NCBI RefSeq assembly: GCF_008386495.1
Contig: NZ_VTHJ01000002.1
Span: forward strand, 175,128-239,127
Direction: 5' to 3'
DNA length: 64,000 nucleotides
Source: Streptomyces tailanensis
Lineage (GTDB): Bacteria; Actinomycetota; Actinomycetes; Streptomycetales; Streptomycetaceae
Shown: positions 34,077 to 42,591 of the stretch, piece after piece
How the letters are laid out: each line of letters starts with the position of its first letter
Numbering within the stretch: the first letter of the stretch is position 1
The notes under the pieces: model-generated
Told to the model about the DNA's origin: nothing
Databases searched by the model: none
Seen by the model: the letters and a program-made list of their open reading frames with translations, nothing else
Program-made: the position numbers and the translations under genes

Positions 34077-35132
34077 ATGCCGCACTCCGCTCACTCGCCC
34101 CGCAGAACCCGTCTCCGCCGGATCTCCGGCTGGCGCGCACTGGCCGCCGTCCCCGCACTGGCTCTGCTCGCCGTGGGCTGCTCCAACGCCGCGGACGACA
34201 CCGCGGCGGCCTCGGGCAAGGGCACGTCGCTCTCATCGGGCCTCGGCAGCAAGGCCGAGGCCCGCAAGGTCACCTTCCTGCTCCCCCAGGACCCGGGCGA
34301 CCCGTTCTGGACGACCATCGCGCAGGGCGCCAAGGACGCCGCGCAGCTGCTGAACCTCGACCTGAACATGCAGACCAGCTCGGGCGACCAGTCCAAGTAC
34401 AACGACCTGATCGGCAGCGCGGTCGCCGACAAGCCCGCCGCGCTGGCCGTCGTCCTGGACGACCCCAACAAGTACACCGAGAACGTCTGCGCGGCCCAGA
34501 AGGCCGGCATCCCGGTGATGAGCTACAACATCACGCAGGAGGGCGAGGTCGGCGACTGCACGCTCGGCTTCGTCGGCCAGGACTTCGAAGAGGTCGGCTA
34601 CCTCCTCGGCAAGCGTCTCCTCGCCGACAACCCCGACATCGGCAAGGGCGACACCGTCCTCACGCCCGTCGAGTTCCCGGACCAGGTCTACGCGGTCCAG
34701 CGCCACGCCGGCGTCAAGCGGGCCCTGGACGAGGTGGGCGCCAAGACGGAGCTCCTCGGCACCGGCATCGAGGACTCCGCCGCCCTCGACAAGATCACGC
34801 AGTACCTGCTCGGTCACAAGGACACCGCCGCCATCGTCCCGCTGGGCGGGACCCCGCACCGCACCGTCCCCAAGGCCCTGGAGGACTCAGGCCTGAAGGT
34901 GCCCGTCGTCGGCTTCGACCTGGCGCCGCAGATCGTCACCGGCATCGAGTCCGGCGCCATCGGCGCGGCGGCCGACCAGCAGGGCTACGTCCAGGGCTTC
35001 CAGTCCGTCATGCAGCTCGGTCTGCTCCTGGACTTCGGCCTGAGCCCGGCCGACATCAACTCCGGCGGCAGCGGCCTGGTCGACAAGGACAACGTCGGCA
35101 TCGCCAAGGAACTCGCCGGCAAGGTCCGCTGA
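34077..35132 (+). CDS. Sugar ABC transporter substrate-binding lipoprotein (RbsB-like)
   Basis: An AAAGGAGAGG site sets ATG 34077. The 351-residue protein has a positively charged leader, a hydrophobic core and a lipidation cysteine at C35 (LLAVGC). It would therefore be anchored outside the membrane. The mature part is a type I periplasmic-binding fold similar to ribose/galactose receptors (VTFLLPQDPGDPFWTTIAQGAKDAA, VVGFDLAPQIVTGIESGAIGAAADQQGY). It delivers a sugar or cyclitol to the permease and ATPase encoded next. Its position after iolG-iolH suggests inositol or a related polyol. A large stem-loop separates it from the permease gene. Confidence 0.92.
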   Translation: MPHSAHSPRRTRLRRISGWRALAAVPALALLAVGCSNAADDTAAASGKGTSLSSGLGSKAEARKVTFLLPQDPGDPFWTTIAQGAKDAAQLLNLDLNMQTSSGDQSKYNDLIGSAVADKPAALAVVLDDPNKYTENVCAAQKAGIPVMSYNITQEGEVGDCTLGFVGQDFEEVGYLLGKRLLADNPDIGKGDTVLTPVEFPDQVYAVQRHAGVKRALDEVGAKTELLGTGIEDSAALDKITQYLLGHKDTAAIVPLGGTPHRTVPKALEDSGLKVPVVGFDLAPQIVTGIESGAIGAAADQQGYVQGFQSVMQLGLLLDFGLSPADINSGGSGLVDKDNVGIAKELAGKVR

Positions 35133-35148
35133 CCCATGCGGTCCGCAC

Positions 35149-35190
35149 CCGAAGGCAACAGCCTGAAGGCAACGACCTGAAGGCAACAGC
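35149..35190 (+). repeat. Three tandem 14-bp repeats
   Basis: The unit CTGAAGGCAACAGC occurs three times in a row with small changes (35149-35162, 35163-35176, 35177-35190), immediately after the binding-protein stop codon and before the large stem-loop. No function can be read from it. Replication slippage is the simplest origin. Confidence 0.7.
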
Positions 35191-35216
35191 TCTTCATCCG
35201 CCGACGATTCGGCCAG

Positions 35217-35298
35217 GGCCTGTCCGGCGGATCCCAGTCGGCTCAGGCAGCGGCGCCTCACCAGCGCCGCGTACCGGGCCTGATCCGCCGGACAGGCC
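35217..35298 (+). terminator. Large intra-operon stem-loop between binding protein and permease genes
   Basis: GGCCTGTCCGGCGGATC (35217-35233) pairs perfectly with 35282-35298. Inside, GCGGCGC (35250-35256) pairs with 35264-35270. The structure lies 64 bp before the permease start. It probably stops most transcripts or protects the 3' end of the upstream message, so the binding protein is made in excess, as is common in ABC operons. Confidence 0.68.
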
Positions 35299-35361
35299 TC
35301 GGGGCGGCCAGGCAGCATCGGCCGGCCGCCCCGCCCAACCCATCAGGAAGGCAGTACGACC

Positions 35362-36474
35362 ATGAGCGAGCGCAGCGGTCAGACGACCGCGGGGAGCATT
35401 GCGGCGGCAGGGGGCGCCGCCGTCGCGGAGGACGCCCCGGCCGGGAGTGTGCCCGCCCGGAAGCGGACTCTCGCGGACTCCGCCCCCACCAGCACAGCGG
35501 ACCGCCTGACCGAGCGCTTTCGCCAGATCCGCGGGCGGGGCGCGCTGGAGATCGGCCTGGTCTTCGTCCTGGTGCAGCTCGGCTGCATCATCTACTACCT
35601 CGTGGACCCCGCCGGCTTCCCCTACCTGGAGAAGTCCAACTTCAACGTCCTCAGCCAGAGCATCCCGGTCCTCGCGATCCTCGCCATCGGCGCCGGTGTG
35701 CTGATCATCGCCGGTGAGTTCGACCTGTCGCTCGGCGCCAACTTCACCTTCTGCGCGCTGGTGTTCACCCGGTGGTACGCCGACAGCGCGAGCGCCTGGA
35801 CCGCCACCGGTATGGCCGTCGTCACCGGTATCGCGATCGCTCTGCTCAACGGCATCCTGGTCACCAAGGCCAAGATCCCCTCCTTCATCGTGACGCTGGG
35901 CATGATGCTGTTCTGGGAGGGAGCGGCGCTCTTCTACAACGGCACCACCGCCTCCCTGATGGTCCCCAGCGAGGCCATGAAGCAGGTCTTCACCGCCGAT
36001 CTCGGCTTCTTCCGCGGTCAGGTGCTGTGGCTGATCGGCATCGGTGTCGTGTTCTGGCTGCTCGTGCACAGACATCGGCTCGGCAACCACATCTTCGCCG
36101 TCGGCGGCAACCCCGCCGCCGCCCGCGCCATCTCCATCAACCCCGACCGGGTCAAGATCATCGCGTTCGGCGTGCTCGGTCTGTGCGTGGCCCTCGCCGC
36201 CATCCTGACCGCCGTCCGCACCGGTTCCGTCCAGCCCGGCACCGGGCGCGGCATGGAGCTGAAGGCGATCGCGGCCGCCGTCGTCGGTGGTGTCGCCCTG
36301 TCCGGCGGCCGGGGCAGCGTCCTCGGCATGGTCCTCGGCGCGGCCCTCATCCTCACCGTGCAGGACATCCTGCTGCTCGGTGGTGCGCCCGGCTTCTACC
36401 TGGACCTCTTCGTGGGTCTGATCATCGTCGCCGCGGCCTTCTTCAACCGCATGATCGAGGGGAAGGCGAAGTGA
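35362..36474 (+). CDS. Sugar ABC transporter permease (RbsC-like)
   Basis: The 370-residue protein has an unusually long hydrophilic, Ala-rich N-terminus (about 60 residues). Eight to ten membrane segments follow. The family markers AGEFDLSLGANFTFCALVF, NGILVTKAKIPSFIVTLGMM and AVGGNPAAARAISINPDRVKI are all present, the last being the cytoplasmic loop that meets the ATPase. It forms the channel of the importer, probably as a homodimer. It overlaps the ATPase gene by GTGA (36471-36474). Sugar or cyclitol specificity is inferred only from the inositol genes next to it. Confidence 0.92.
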   Translation: MSERSGQTTAGSIAAAGGAAVAEDAPAGSVPARKRTLADSAPTSTADRLTERFRQIRGRGALEIGLVFVLVQLGCIIYYLVDPAGFPYLEKSNFNVLSQSIPVLAILAIGAGVLIIAGEFDLSLGANFTFCALVFTRWYADSASAWTATGMAVVTGIAIALLNGILVTKAKIPSFIVTLGMMLFWEGAALFYNGTTASLMVPSEAMKQVFTADLGFFRGQVLWLIGIGVVFWLLVHRHRLGNHIFAVGGNPAAARAISINPDRVKIIAFGVLGLCVALAAILTAVRTGSVQPGTGRGMELKAIAAAVVGGVALSGGRGSVLGMVLGAALILTVQDILLLGGAPGFYLDLFVGLIIVAAAFFNRMIEGKAK

Positions 36475-37316
36475 GCGCCGACGCGTCCACCGCCGGAAAC
36501 GGAGCACCGACCATGTCCCCCACCGCCACCGAGGAGCGCACCGGCGAGGTGCTGCTGGAGCTGTCCGGCATCACCAAGCGGTACGGCGCCAACACGGTTC
36601 TGAACGACGTCGGCTTCAAGATCCATCAGGGCGAGGTCGTCGGTCTGCTCGGCGACAACGGCGCCGGCAAGTCGACCCTGGTCAAGACGATGTCCGGCGT
36701 GGTCGTCGCCGAGGAGGGCGACTACCTGTGGCGCGGCGAGAAGCTGAACTCGCCCAACCGCCAGGAGACCGAGAAGCGCGGCGTGGAGACGATCTTCCAG
36801 GACTCCGCGCTCGTCCCCTCCATGACCATCACCCGCAACATCTTCATGGGCCGTGAAATCACCAACCCCCTGGGGATGCTGAAGCTCAGGAAGATGGATG
36901 AGATCGCCGCGCAGATCCTCGACAGCGTGGTCACCATCGAGGGCATCAAGAGCCCCCGCCAGTTGGTGGGTTCGCTCTCCGGCGGTCAGCAGCAGGCGGT
37001 GGCGATCGCGCGCGCGGTGCACTTCAAGCGCAGTCTGCTGATCCTCGACGAGCCGACGAGCGCCCTGGCCGTCCGTGCGACCGAGGCCCTGCTCAACTAT
37101 CTGCTCCAGCTCAAGCAGGAGGGCGTCAGCTCGGTCCTGGTCACGCACAACCTGCACCACGCCTACCAGATCTGTGACCGGCACATCGTGATGAACCACG
37201 GCCGCAAGATCCTCGACGTACGCCGCGAGGACACGAGTGTCGAGGAACTCACGGCGGCTGTCGTGGAAGGCCCGGAGGGTCTGCGGCGCCACCGGGAGGG
37301 CAAGCCGCTCGCCTGA
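36471..37316 (+). CDS. Sugar ABC transporter ATPase, single nucleotide-binding domain
   Basis: The 281-residue protein has one complete ABC domain: Walker A GDNGAGKST (about residue 60), signature LSGGQQQ, Walker B LLILDEP and the switch His in VTHNLHHA. Ribose-type importers usually have two fused domains. This one belongs to the shorter single-domain kind that dimerises, so it is not necessarily truncated. The N-terminal 25 residues are a variable Ala/Thr-rich extension; a second ATG at 36513 would remove half of it. The gene ends the operon at a 14-bp hairpin. Confidence 0.92.
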   Translation: MSADASTAGNGAPTMSPTATEERTGEVLLELSGITKRYGANTVLNDVGFKIHQGEVVGLLGDNGAGKSTLVKTMSGVVVAEEGDYLWRGEKLNSPNRQETEKRGVETIFQDSALVPSMTITRNIFMGREITNPLGMLKLRKMDEIAAQILDSVVTIEGIKSPRQLVGSLSGGQQQAVAIARAVHFKRSLLILDEPTSALAVRATEALLNYLLQLKQEGVSSVLVTHNLHHAYQICDRHIVMNHGRKILDVRREDTSVEELTAAVVEGPEGLRRHREGKPLA

Positions 37317-37332
37317 GCGACACCCCCGACCT

Positions 37333-37370
37333 GACCGCCCACCCTCACGCGCCGACGAGGGTGGGCGGTC
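37333..37370. terminator. Hairpin after the ABC importer operon
   Basis: GACCGCCCACCCTC (37333-37346) pairs perfectly with 37357-37370 around a 10-nt loop. It separates the importer operon from the convergent LCP gene. Confidence 0.8.
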
Positions 37371-37394
37371 GGGTCAGGTCGTCGAAGACACCGG

Positions 37395-38771
37395 TCAGGG
37401 CAGGTCGTCCATGTCGAGGTCCGTTCCGACGACCAGGGTCACGACGCCCGCGGGGGCGTCCGCGGCCTGTGTGGCTTCGGTGTCGGGCAGCCGCGAGGCG
37501 AGGACCTTCGCCTGCTTGGCCAGATCCGACGGGTGGGTCACCGTCGTTTCGCCGGTGGTCTCCGGCGCGTTGCCCGTGCCGCCGACCGTGAAGCCGGCCT
37601 CGCGCAGCCGCTCGGCGACCTCCGCGGCGCGCCCTGTGACTCCGGTGCCGTTGAGGACCTGGAGGCGCACATTGGACGCGTAGACCAGGTCCTTCTTGGC
37701 CTGCGTCTGCAGTCGCTCCTTGTCGACCTCCTTGTCCTTGGCGAGGGAGGTGAACAGGTCGGCGGCCTGCGGGTACTGCCAGACGATGTTGGCCTTGTCG
37801 GTGGGGACGTCGGCCTCACGGGGGTAGTTGGGCACGGTCAGGAAGGTCAGCCGGTCGCTCGGGATGCCCTTGAGTTCGGAGGCGAGGTCGTACAGCGGGT
37901 CGATGCCGGCAAGGTCCTCGTCCGTAGTCAGGGACTTGGTGGCCGACTGCATGAAGTCGTAGAGCGATGTGGGGCTGGTCAGCTTGGACTTGGCCTTGGC
38001 GGCCAGGGCCTCCATGAACTCCTGCTGGCGTCCGATGCGTCCGATGTCGGAGCCGTCGCCCACGGCGTAGCGGGTCCGTACGTAGCCGAGCGCCGTCTCG
38101 CCCTTGACGGTCTGGCAGCCCGCCTCCATGTCGAGGAGGGCGTCCTCGTCCTTGATGGGCTGCTCGGGGCAGACCTCGATGCCCTCCAGGGCGTCGACCA
38201 TCCCCTTGAAGCCCTGGAAGTCGACCGACATGAAGTTGTCGATGCGCAGACCGGTGTTCTCCTCGATCGTCCTGATCGAGCAGGCGGCCGCCCCGGCGAC
38301 CTCGCCCTTCGCACCGCCGATCGCGAACGCCTCGTTGATCTTCGCGAGGTGCGGGCTGGACGTGCTGCCGTCGCCCGTGTCGCACGCCGATATCTCGACC
38401 CACGAGTCACGCGGGAACGACACCACGGTCGCCCACTTCCGGTTCGCCGGGATGTGCAGCACCATCAGCGTGTCCGACTGCATGGTGGTCAGGTCCTTGC
38501 CGTACTTGGCGTTCGCCCCGTCACGGCTGTCCGAGCCGACGACCAGGATGTTCTTGGAGCCGGGGCTGAGATTGACCGGACGGTCGCCGCCGAGCTTGTT
38601 GTCGACGTCGGCGCCGATGATGTTGTTGTCCAGGTCCTTGTACACCCAGGCGCCGACACCCGCGACTCCCAGGACGAGCACCGCGCAGCTTCCCGCGACC
38701 CACCCCAGCGTCCGGCCCTTCCGCGTCGCCCCGCTCCCGGCACCCGCGCGCCGCTTTCCCGTACCGCTCAC
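37395..38771 (-). CDS. LytR-CpsA-Psr (LCP) family cell-wall glycopolymer ligase
   Basis: From the GTG at 38771, which follows GGGGGAAGG, the protein has 458 residues. A GTG at 38819 is in frame but lacks a ribosome site. After a basic cytoplasmic tail there is one membrane helix (about 25-45) and then the extracytoplasmic LCP domain. That domain has the phosphate-binding residues in VVGSDSRDG, SFPRDSWVEI and YVRTRYAVGDGSDIGRIGRQQEF. A LytR_C domain (VRLQVLNGTGVTGRAAEVAERL) ends the protein. LCP enzymes attach teichoic-acid-like or other glycopolymers to peptidoglycan. The next gene encodes a peptidoglycan-binding protein, in keeping with an envelope role. Confidence 0.93.
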   Translation of the reverse strand: MSGTGKRRAGAGSGATRKGRTLGWVAGSCAVLVLGVAGVGAWVYKDLDNNIIGADVDNKLGGDRPVNLSPGSKNILVVGSDSRDGANAKYGKDLTTMQSDTLMVLHIPANRKWATVVSFPRDSWVEISACDTGDGSTSSPHLAKINEAFAIGGAKGEVAGAAACSIRTIEENTGLRIDNFMSVDFQGFKGMVDALEGIEVCPEQPIKDEDALLDMEAGCQTVKGETALGYVRTRYAVGDGSDIGRIGRQQEFMEALAAKAKSKLTSPTSLYDFMQSATKSLTTDEDLAGIDPLYDLASELKGIPSDRLTFLTVPNYPREADVPTDKANIVWQYPQAADLFTSLAKDKEVDKERLQTQAKKDLVYASNVRLQVLNGTGVTGRAAEVAERLREAGFTVGGTGNAPETTGETTVTHPSDLAKQAKVLASRLPDTEATQAADAPAGVVTLVVGTDLDMDDLP

Positions 38772-38920
38772 CGGCCTTCCCCCGCCTCGGCCGCACCGGC
38801 CGGTCGACTCCCCCTGCACGTCCGGGACTTGTGATCACCGAACCACAGGACTCTACATCCGTATCCGTGGAGAGGTACGGATCAGCGACTGACTCGTCTC
38901 ACCACCTCCAGCTGCGAGGG

Positions 38921-39850
38921 TCAGGGCTCCGAGGTCTCGGATTCGAGGGAGGCCCGGGTCGTGGGGCCGTAGACGCCGGACTCGTCGTCGAGGACGACGC
39001 GCGTCAGCTGGTAGCCGCCGACCGCTCTTTCGACGGTGCGGTCGTACTCTCCGTCGATCTCTCCGTTGTAGAACCCGATCTGCCGCAGCCGGAGCTGGAG
39101 TTCGGTGACTTCCGGCCCGCTGTCGCCGAAGCGGAGGACGGGGCTGCTGTCCTCCTCCGATCCCGTCGGCGTCGGCGCGGGGGCCGCCGTGGCCGTGGTG
39201 CCTCCGTTGGACGGAGGGCTGGTCGGGTCGGCCGAGCCGGTCGGGTTGGCCGGACTCCCGGACGGGGTCGCGGACGGCGAGGCGGACGGGCTCTCGGGCG
39301 GCCGCGGCGTGGGAGCCGTCCGGGACGGGGACACTGACGCCGCGTCACTCCTGGACGCCGCCTCCGGCAGGTCCGCCCGTACATCGTCGGACACGGAGCC
39401 GTCCCGCGAGGGCGTCTCGTACGAGAACAGGCCGCCGACGATTCCTCCGGTCACCAGGAGGGCGGCGACAGCTCCGGCCCCGGTGGCGAGCATGGCCCGG
39501 CGTCGGCGCCGCTGACGGTCCGGGGCCGGGTCGATATCGGCCGGGGGCTGCTCGTCGGGGACAGAGGGGGCGCTGTGGACCGGTTCCATCTCGGCGGTGG
39601 GTACTCCATTGCCCTCGTCCACGGACTCCGCGGCGGCAGGCTCCGTGCCCTCGACCGCCTCCGTCTCGTCACCGACGTTGACGAACGGGCGTATGCGCAC
39701 CGGATCGAAGTCCTCCGCGGCCGCCGCCTCCACCGTACGGCTCTCGCGGTGGGCGTCCGACGCGCGCCGGCCGCAGGAACAGGCCGGAGTGCCGTCCGTC
39801 GCGCGCGGCGTACCGCATTGGGGGCAGACAGGGCCTGTCGGTTCACTCAC
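38921..39850 (-). CDS. Single-pass membrane protein with zinc-ribbon N-terminus and peptidoglycan-binding domain
   Basis: The 309-residue protein begins at GTG 39850. It has a CPQCGTP...CSCG zinc-ribbon-like start, an acidic linker and one membrane helix (about 119-142, after the RRRRR stop-transfer-like cluster). A long Pro/Ser/Thr-rich extracellular stalk follows (about 165-235). The C-terminus is a PG_binding_1 three-helix domain (LRFGDSGPEVTELQLRLRQIGFYNGEIDGEYD). It should link the cytoplasm to the cell wall. Whether the zinc ribbon binds a partner is unknown. The same strand as the LCP gene, 149 bp apart, suggests separate transcription or a loose operon. Confidence 0.85.
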   Translation of the reverse strand: MSEPTGPVCPQCGTPRATDGTPACSCGRRASDAHRESRTVEAAAAEDFDPVRIRPFVNVGDETEAVEGTEPAAAESVDEGNGVPTAEMEPVHSAPSVPDEQPPADIDPAPDRQRRRRRAMLATGAGAVAALLVTGGIVGGLFSYETPSRDGSVSDDVRADLPEAASRSDAASVSPSRTAPTPRPPESPSASPSATPSGSPANPTGSADPTSPPSNGGTTATAAPAPTPTGSEEDSSPVLRFGDSGPEVTELQLRLRQIGFYNGEIDGEYDRTVERAVGGYQLTRVVLDDESGVYGPTTRASLESETSEP

Positions 39851-40079
39851 GCGCGGTCTCTCTCCGGACGAGCTTCAGAGATCGAACAGATCTCCTACAC
39901 AGAATCACCAAGAGTTCCTTGAATATGCAAGCGGAACATTCGCCATCTCGCGGCCTTTCAGGGCGAGTTCGGACTCACCATGTCTTCATGTGCCGGGGCT
40001 GGTGCACGACCGGGGCGACGGTGTGTCATGCCTCTGACATCAACCCGACCCCGACGCATCGGTGTGGAGGAAATCCCCC

Positions 40080-41459
40080 GTGAACCTGACCCACCCCCAC
40101 CCCCGTCCCCGTCCCCGTGCCCTGTGCACAGTCGCCGCGCTCGCCCTGAGCGTGCCCGTCCTGTTCTCGGGCCCCGCCGCCGCGGCGCTCCCCACGTACT
40201 CGGTCTATCTGCAGAACTCGGTCACTGGACTCAACGCGGCCGACGGCGACGGTACGGTCGTCGCGCACAACCCCAGAGGCAACGAGGACCACCAGCAGTG
40301 GACGCCGGTCGCCGTGAGCGGCGGCCACCAGTTGCAGAACGCCGACCAGTCCGGGGTCTGTCTCGGGCGCAGCGGCACGTCGGCGGTGACGGCGAGCTGC
40401 GGTGCGGACGGCACCACGTGGACGATCACCGCGGCGGCGAACAGCACCTACACGGTGGGCGTGCCCGGGACCTCGCAGTACCTCACGGGGGTGTCCTCCG
40501 ACTCCTCGGCCGTACGGATCGGGGCGAGCGGCGCTCTCGCCCGCTGGTATCTCACGCCGGTCACCCACGCCACGACGGCGATGCCGTCCGCCGACACCCG
40601 CACCCTCGACCAGGTCACGTTCCTCACCTCGCACAACGCCTACGCCAACGGGGCCGACGGAAACTTCGCCTCGTTCCCCGTCAGCCTCTTCCCCAACCAG
40701 TCGCGCGGCGTAAGCCAGCAACTCACCGACGGCGTACGGGGGTTCATGCTGGACGCGTACACCGTGTCGGGGCAGGCCATGCTGTGTCACAACAGCTGTG
40801 ACGGGGTCAGCAGTCCGGTACCGCTCGCCGCGGATCTGCAACGCATGGTCGACTTCCTCAAGGCCAATCCGGGCGAGTTCGCCACGGTCTTCCTGGAGGA
40901 CTACACCGCCTCCGACGTACTGAAGTCGTCCCTGGCCTCGGTCAGCGGCCTGTCCGACGTGCTGTACCGGCCGGACCAGGAGGGCGTGGCGACCGCCGGC
41001 TGGCCGACGATGGCCGACCTCGCCGACCGGGGCAAGCAGTTGCTGATCTTCAGCGACCGTACCCGCGCGAGCGATGTCTCCAGCGGTTATGCCACCCGCG
41101 ACACCTTCGGTGTGATGTACCAGCGTGAGTGGACCGTGGAGAACTACTGGTCCATGGGCGGCGGGATCGGCGACTCCGACTGGTCCTGCTACAGCCGCTG
41201 GGGCACGAGCAGGCCGCTGACCACGGACTCGACCGCCTTCCATCCGCTGTTCGTGATGAACCACTTCCGCGACTACACGGTCAGCGGGACGGCCGAGACG
41301 GACAACGCCAAGCTCCTCAACCGCACCCAGAACTTCTGCACCCCCGCCGCCCGCAAGAAGCCCAACTACCTCGCCGTGGACCGCTACGACCTGGGCTCCC
41401 CCACCCCGCTCACGACCGTCGGCAACCTCAACGCGTACGTCCTCGCGCCGGGTCAGTGA
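40080..41459 (+). CDS. Secreted PLC-like phosphodiesterase (PI-PLC X-type TIM barrel) with beta-trefoil-like N-domain
   Basis: GTG 40080 follows GAGGAAA. A signal peptide (about 1-36, ending GPAAAA) directs export. Residues about 40-165 look like a ricin-B/beta-trefoil or AbfB-like module (LNAADGDGTV, QSGVCLGRSG). Residues 175-455 form the phosphodiesterase barrel, with catalytic-type residues H185 in TSHNAY, D225 in MLDAY and H237 in LCHNSC. Such proteins cleave glycerophospho-linked lipids or polymers outside the cell. PI itself is not established as a substrate. The gene is monocistronic and convergent with the NB-ARC remnant. Confidence 0.82.
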   Translation: MNLTHPHPRPRPRALCTVAALALSVPVLFSGPAAAALPTYSVYLQNSVTGLNAADGDGTVVAHNPRGNEDHQQWTPVAVSGGHQLQNADQSGVCLGRSGTSAVTASCGADGTTWTITAAANSTYTVGVPGTSQYLTGVSSDSSAVRIGASGALARWYLTPVTHATTAMPSADTRTLDQVTFLTSHNAYANGADGNFASFPVSLFPNQSRGVSQQLTDGVRGFMLDAYTVSGQAMLCHNSCDGVSSPVPLAADLQRMVDFLKANPGEFATVFLEDYTASDVLKSSLASVSGLSDVLYRPDQEGVATAGWPTMADLADRGKQLLIFSDRTRASDVSSGYATRDTFGVMYQREWTVENYWSMGGGIGDSDWSCYSRWGTSRPLTTDSTAFHPLFVMNHFRDYTVSGTAETDNAKLLNRTQNFCTPAARKKPNYLAVDRYDLGSPTPLTTVGNLNAYVLAPGQ

Positions 41460-41478
41460 GCGTCTGCGTCCGTCGGGC

Positions 41479-42318
41479 TCAGACCGGACGGTTGCCGGTC
41501 GCGGCCCGGGCCCATGCGGCCCCGGCCGCGGCCAGGCTCCGGCTGTCCTGGTGGACGAGGGCCAGGTTCCGCAGGGTGTCGCCCGCGCTGTGCCAGTCCT
41601 CGAGGCTTTCCCAGATGTCCAGGGCCTGGTTGTAGGCGCTGGGCGCGGCATCGCGGCGCCCCATCTGCCCCTGAGTGGCGCCGAGGCTGGTGAGTACCGT
41701 CGCTTCTTTGCGCCGGTCGCCGGTGGACCGGAACAGTTCAAGGGCGTCCTGGAGAGCGTCGACGGCCTCGGCGAGTCGGCCCGCGGCGCTCAGCGCACAA
41801 CCGAGGTTGGTGATCACCGCGGCCGCGCGACGGGAATCACCGGCGGCCTGAAAGATCTGTGAGCGATACAGGGCGAGGCGTGCCGTACTGCTTGCGGGCA
41901 GGTCCCGTCCGCGGATACCGAGGGCATCGAGCAGGTCCGACACGACCTGGTCCGGATGGAGCGGCCTCTCGCTGTATCCCGCCACATCGACGAAGAGCGT
42001 GCCCCCGGGGAACCAGCCGCGCTCGTCGGCACGGTGTGCGGCGTGCAGGGCGAGCGCGGTCTTGCCGATGCCTCCCAGACCCGACACCGCGCAGATCACC
42101 ACGGGATGACCGCTCTCAGCCCGCGGTTCGAGCGTGGGCAGTATCCGGACCAGGTCGTCGTCACGTCCGATGAGGTTGACCGGGGCGGCGGGGAGCGCGG
42201 ACATCGCGACAGGCGCCCATGCACGGTCACCGTGGTAGTGGTACTCGACCTTGCCCGACACCGAACCATGGAAGTCACTGCCGCGAAGATCGATGTGGTC
42301 GTCGTACGCAGCGGTCAC
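41479..42318 (-). pseudogene. NB-ARC/TPR protein with a large internal in-frame deletion
   Basis: The 279-residue frame starts like an actinobacterial NB-ARC regulator: a short leader, NLIGRDDDL and a Walker A at 80-87 (GLGGIGKT), then FPGGTLFVDVAGY. At about residue 153 (YRS/QIFQAAGD, near 41860) the ATPase domain breaks off before Walker B. The sequence jumps straight into TPR-like helices (about 157-260). Normal members of this family are several hundred residues longer. The missing middle and preserved frame indicate a deletion product. It may still be translated, but it cannot be a working NB-ARC switch. Confidence 0.7.
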
Positions 42319-42521
42319 CCCGTCCCTCCTGTCCTGGGCGCCAGGCCAGAGGCTGGATTCGATCGCCGAAACGGAAATCTCTGCTTCCGCTAGAGGATTT
42401 GGGGCGGCGATCGGTACGGAGCGGCCGCGGGAGGTGCTTCAGCTCTGTGGGTCGCGGTCCTGTTCCGGCTGTCGGTCCGCAAGGCGCACACCATGGCGGA
42501 GCTGCCGTCAACCCCATCATT
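42319..42521. other. Gene-free stretch upstream of the epimerase gene
   Basis: Apart from the operator and promoter that begin at 42522, I see no gene, repeat or structured RNA here. The short frames in it lack ribosome sites and codon bias. Confidence 0.5.
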
Positions 42522-42549
42522 TTGAACACGTTCAAGTATGGGCTAGGGT
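42522..42549 (+). promoter_or_regulatory. Dyad TTGAAC-AC-GTTCAA overlapping a promoter
   Basis: The perfect 14-bp dyad (42522-42535) covers the likely -35 hexamer, and TAGGGT (42544-42549) lies 16 bp downstream of TTGAAC as a -10. This dyad form is typical of TetR-family operators. No tetR gene lies nearby, so a distant regulator is implied. Confidence 0.55.
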
Positions 42550-42591
42550 CGTTCGCACACACGGATGAGGGCAGACGGATGGGGAAGCCCG

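Noticed and set aside
36471..37316. Truncated RbsA-type ATPase
   Set aside because: All motifs of one complete domain are present and the gene ends at a terminator; single-domain ATPases of this transporter class exist.
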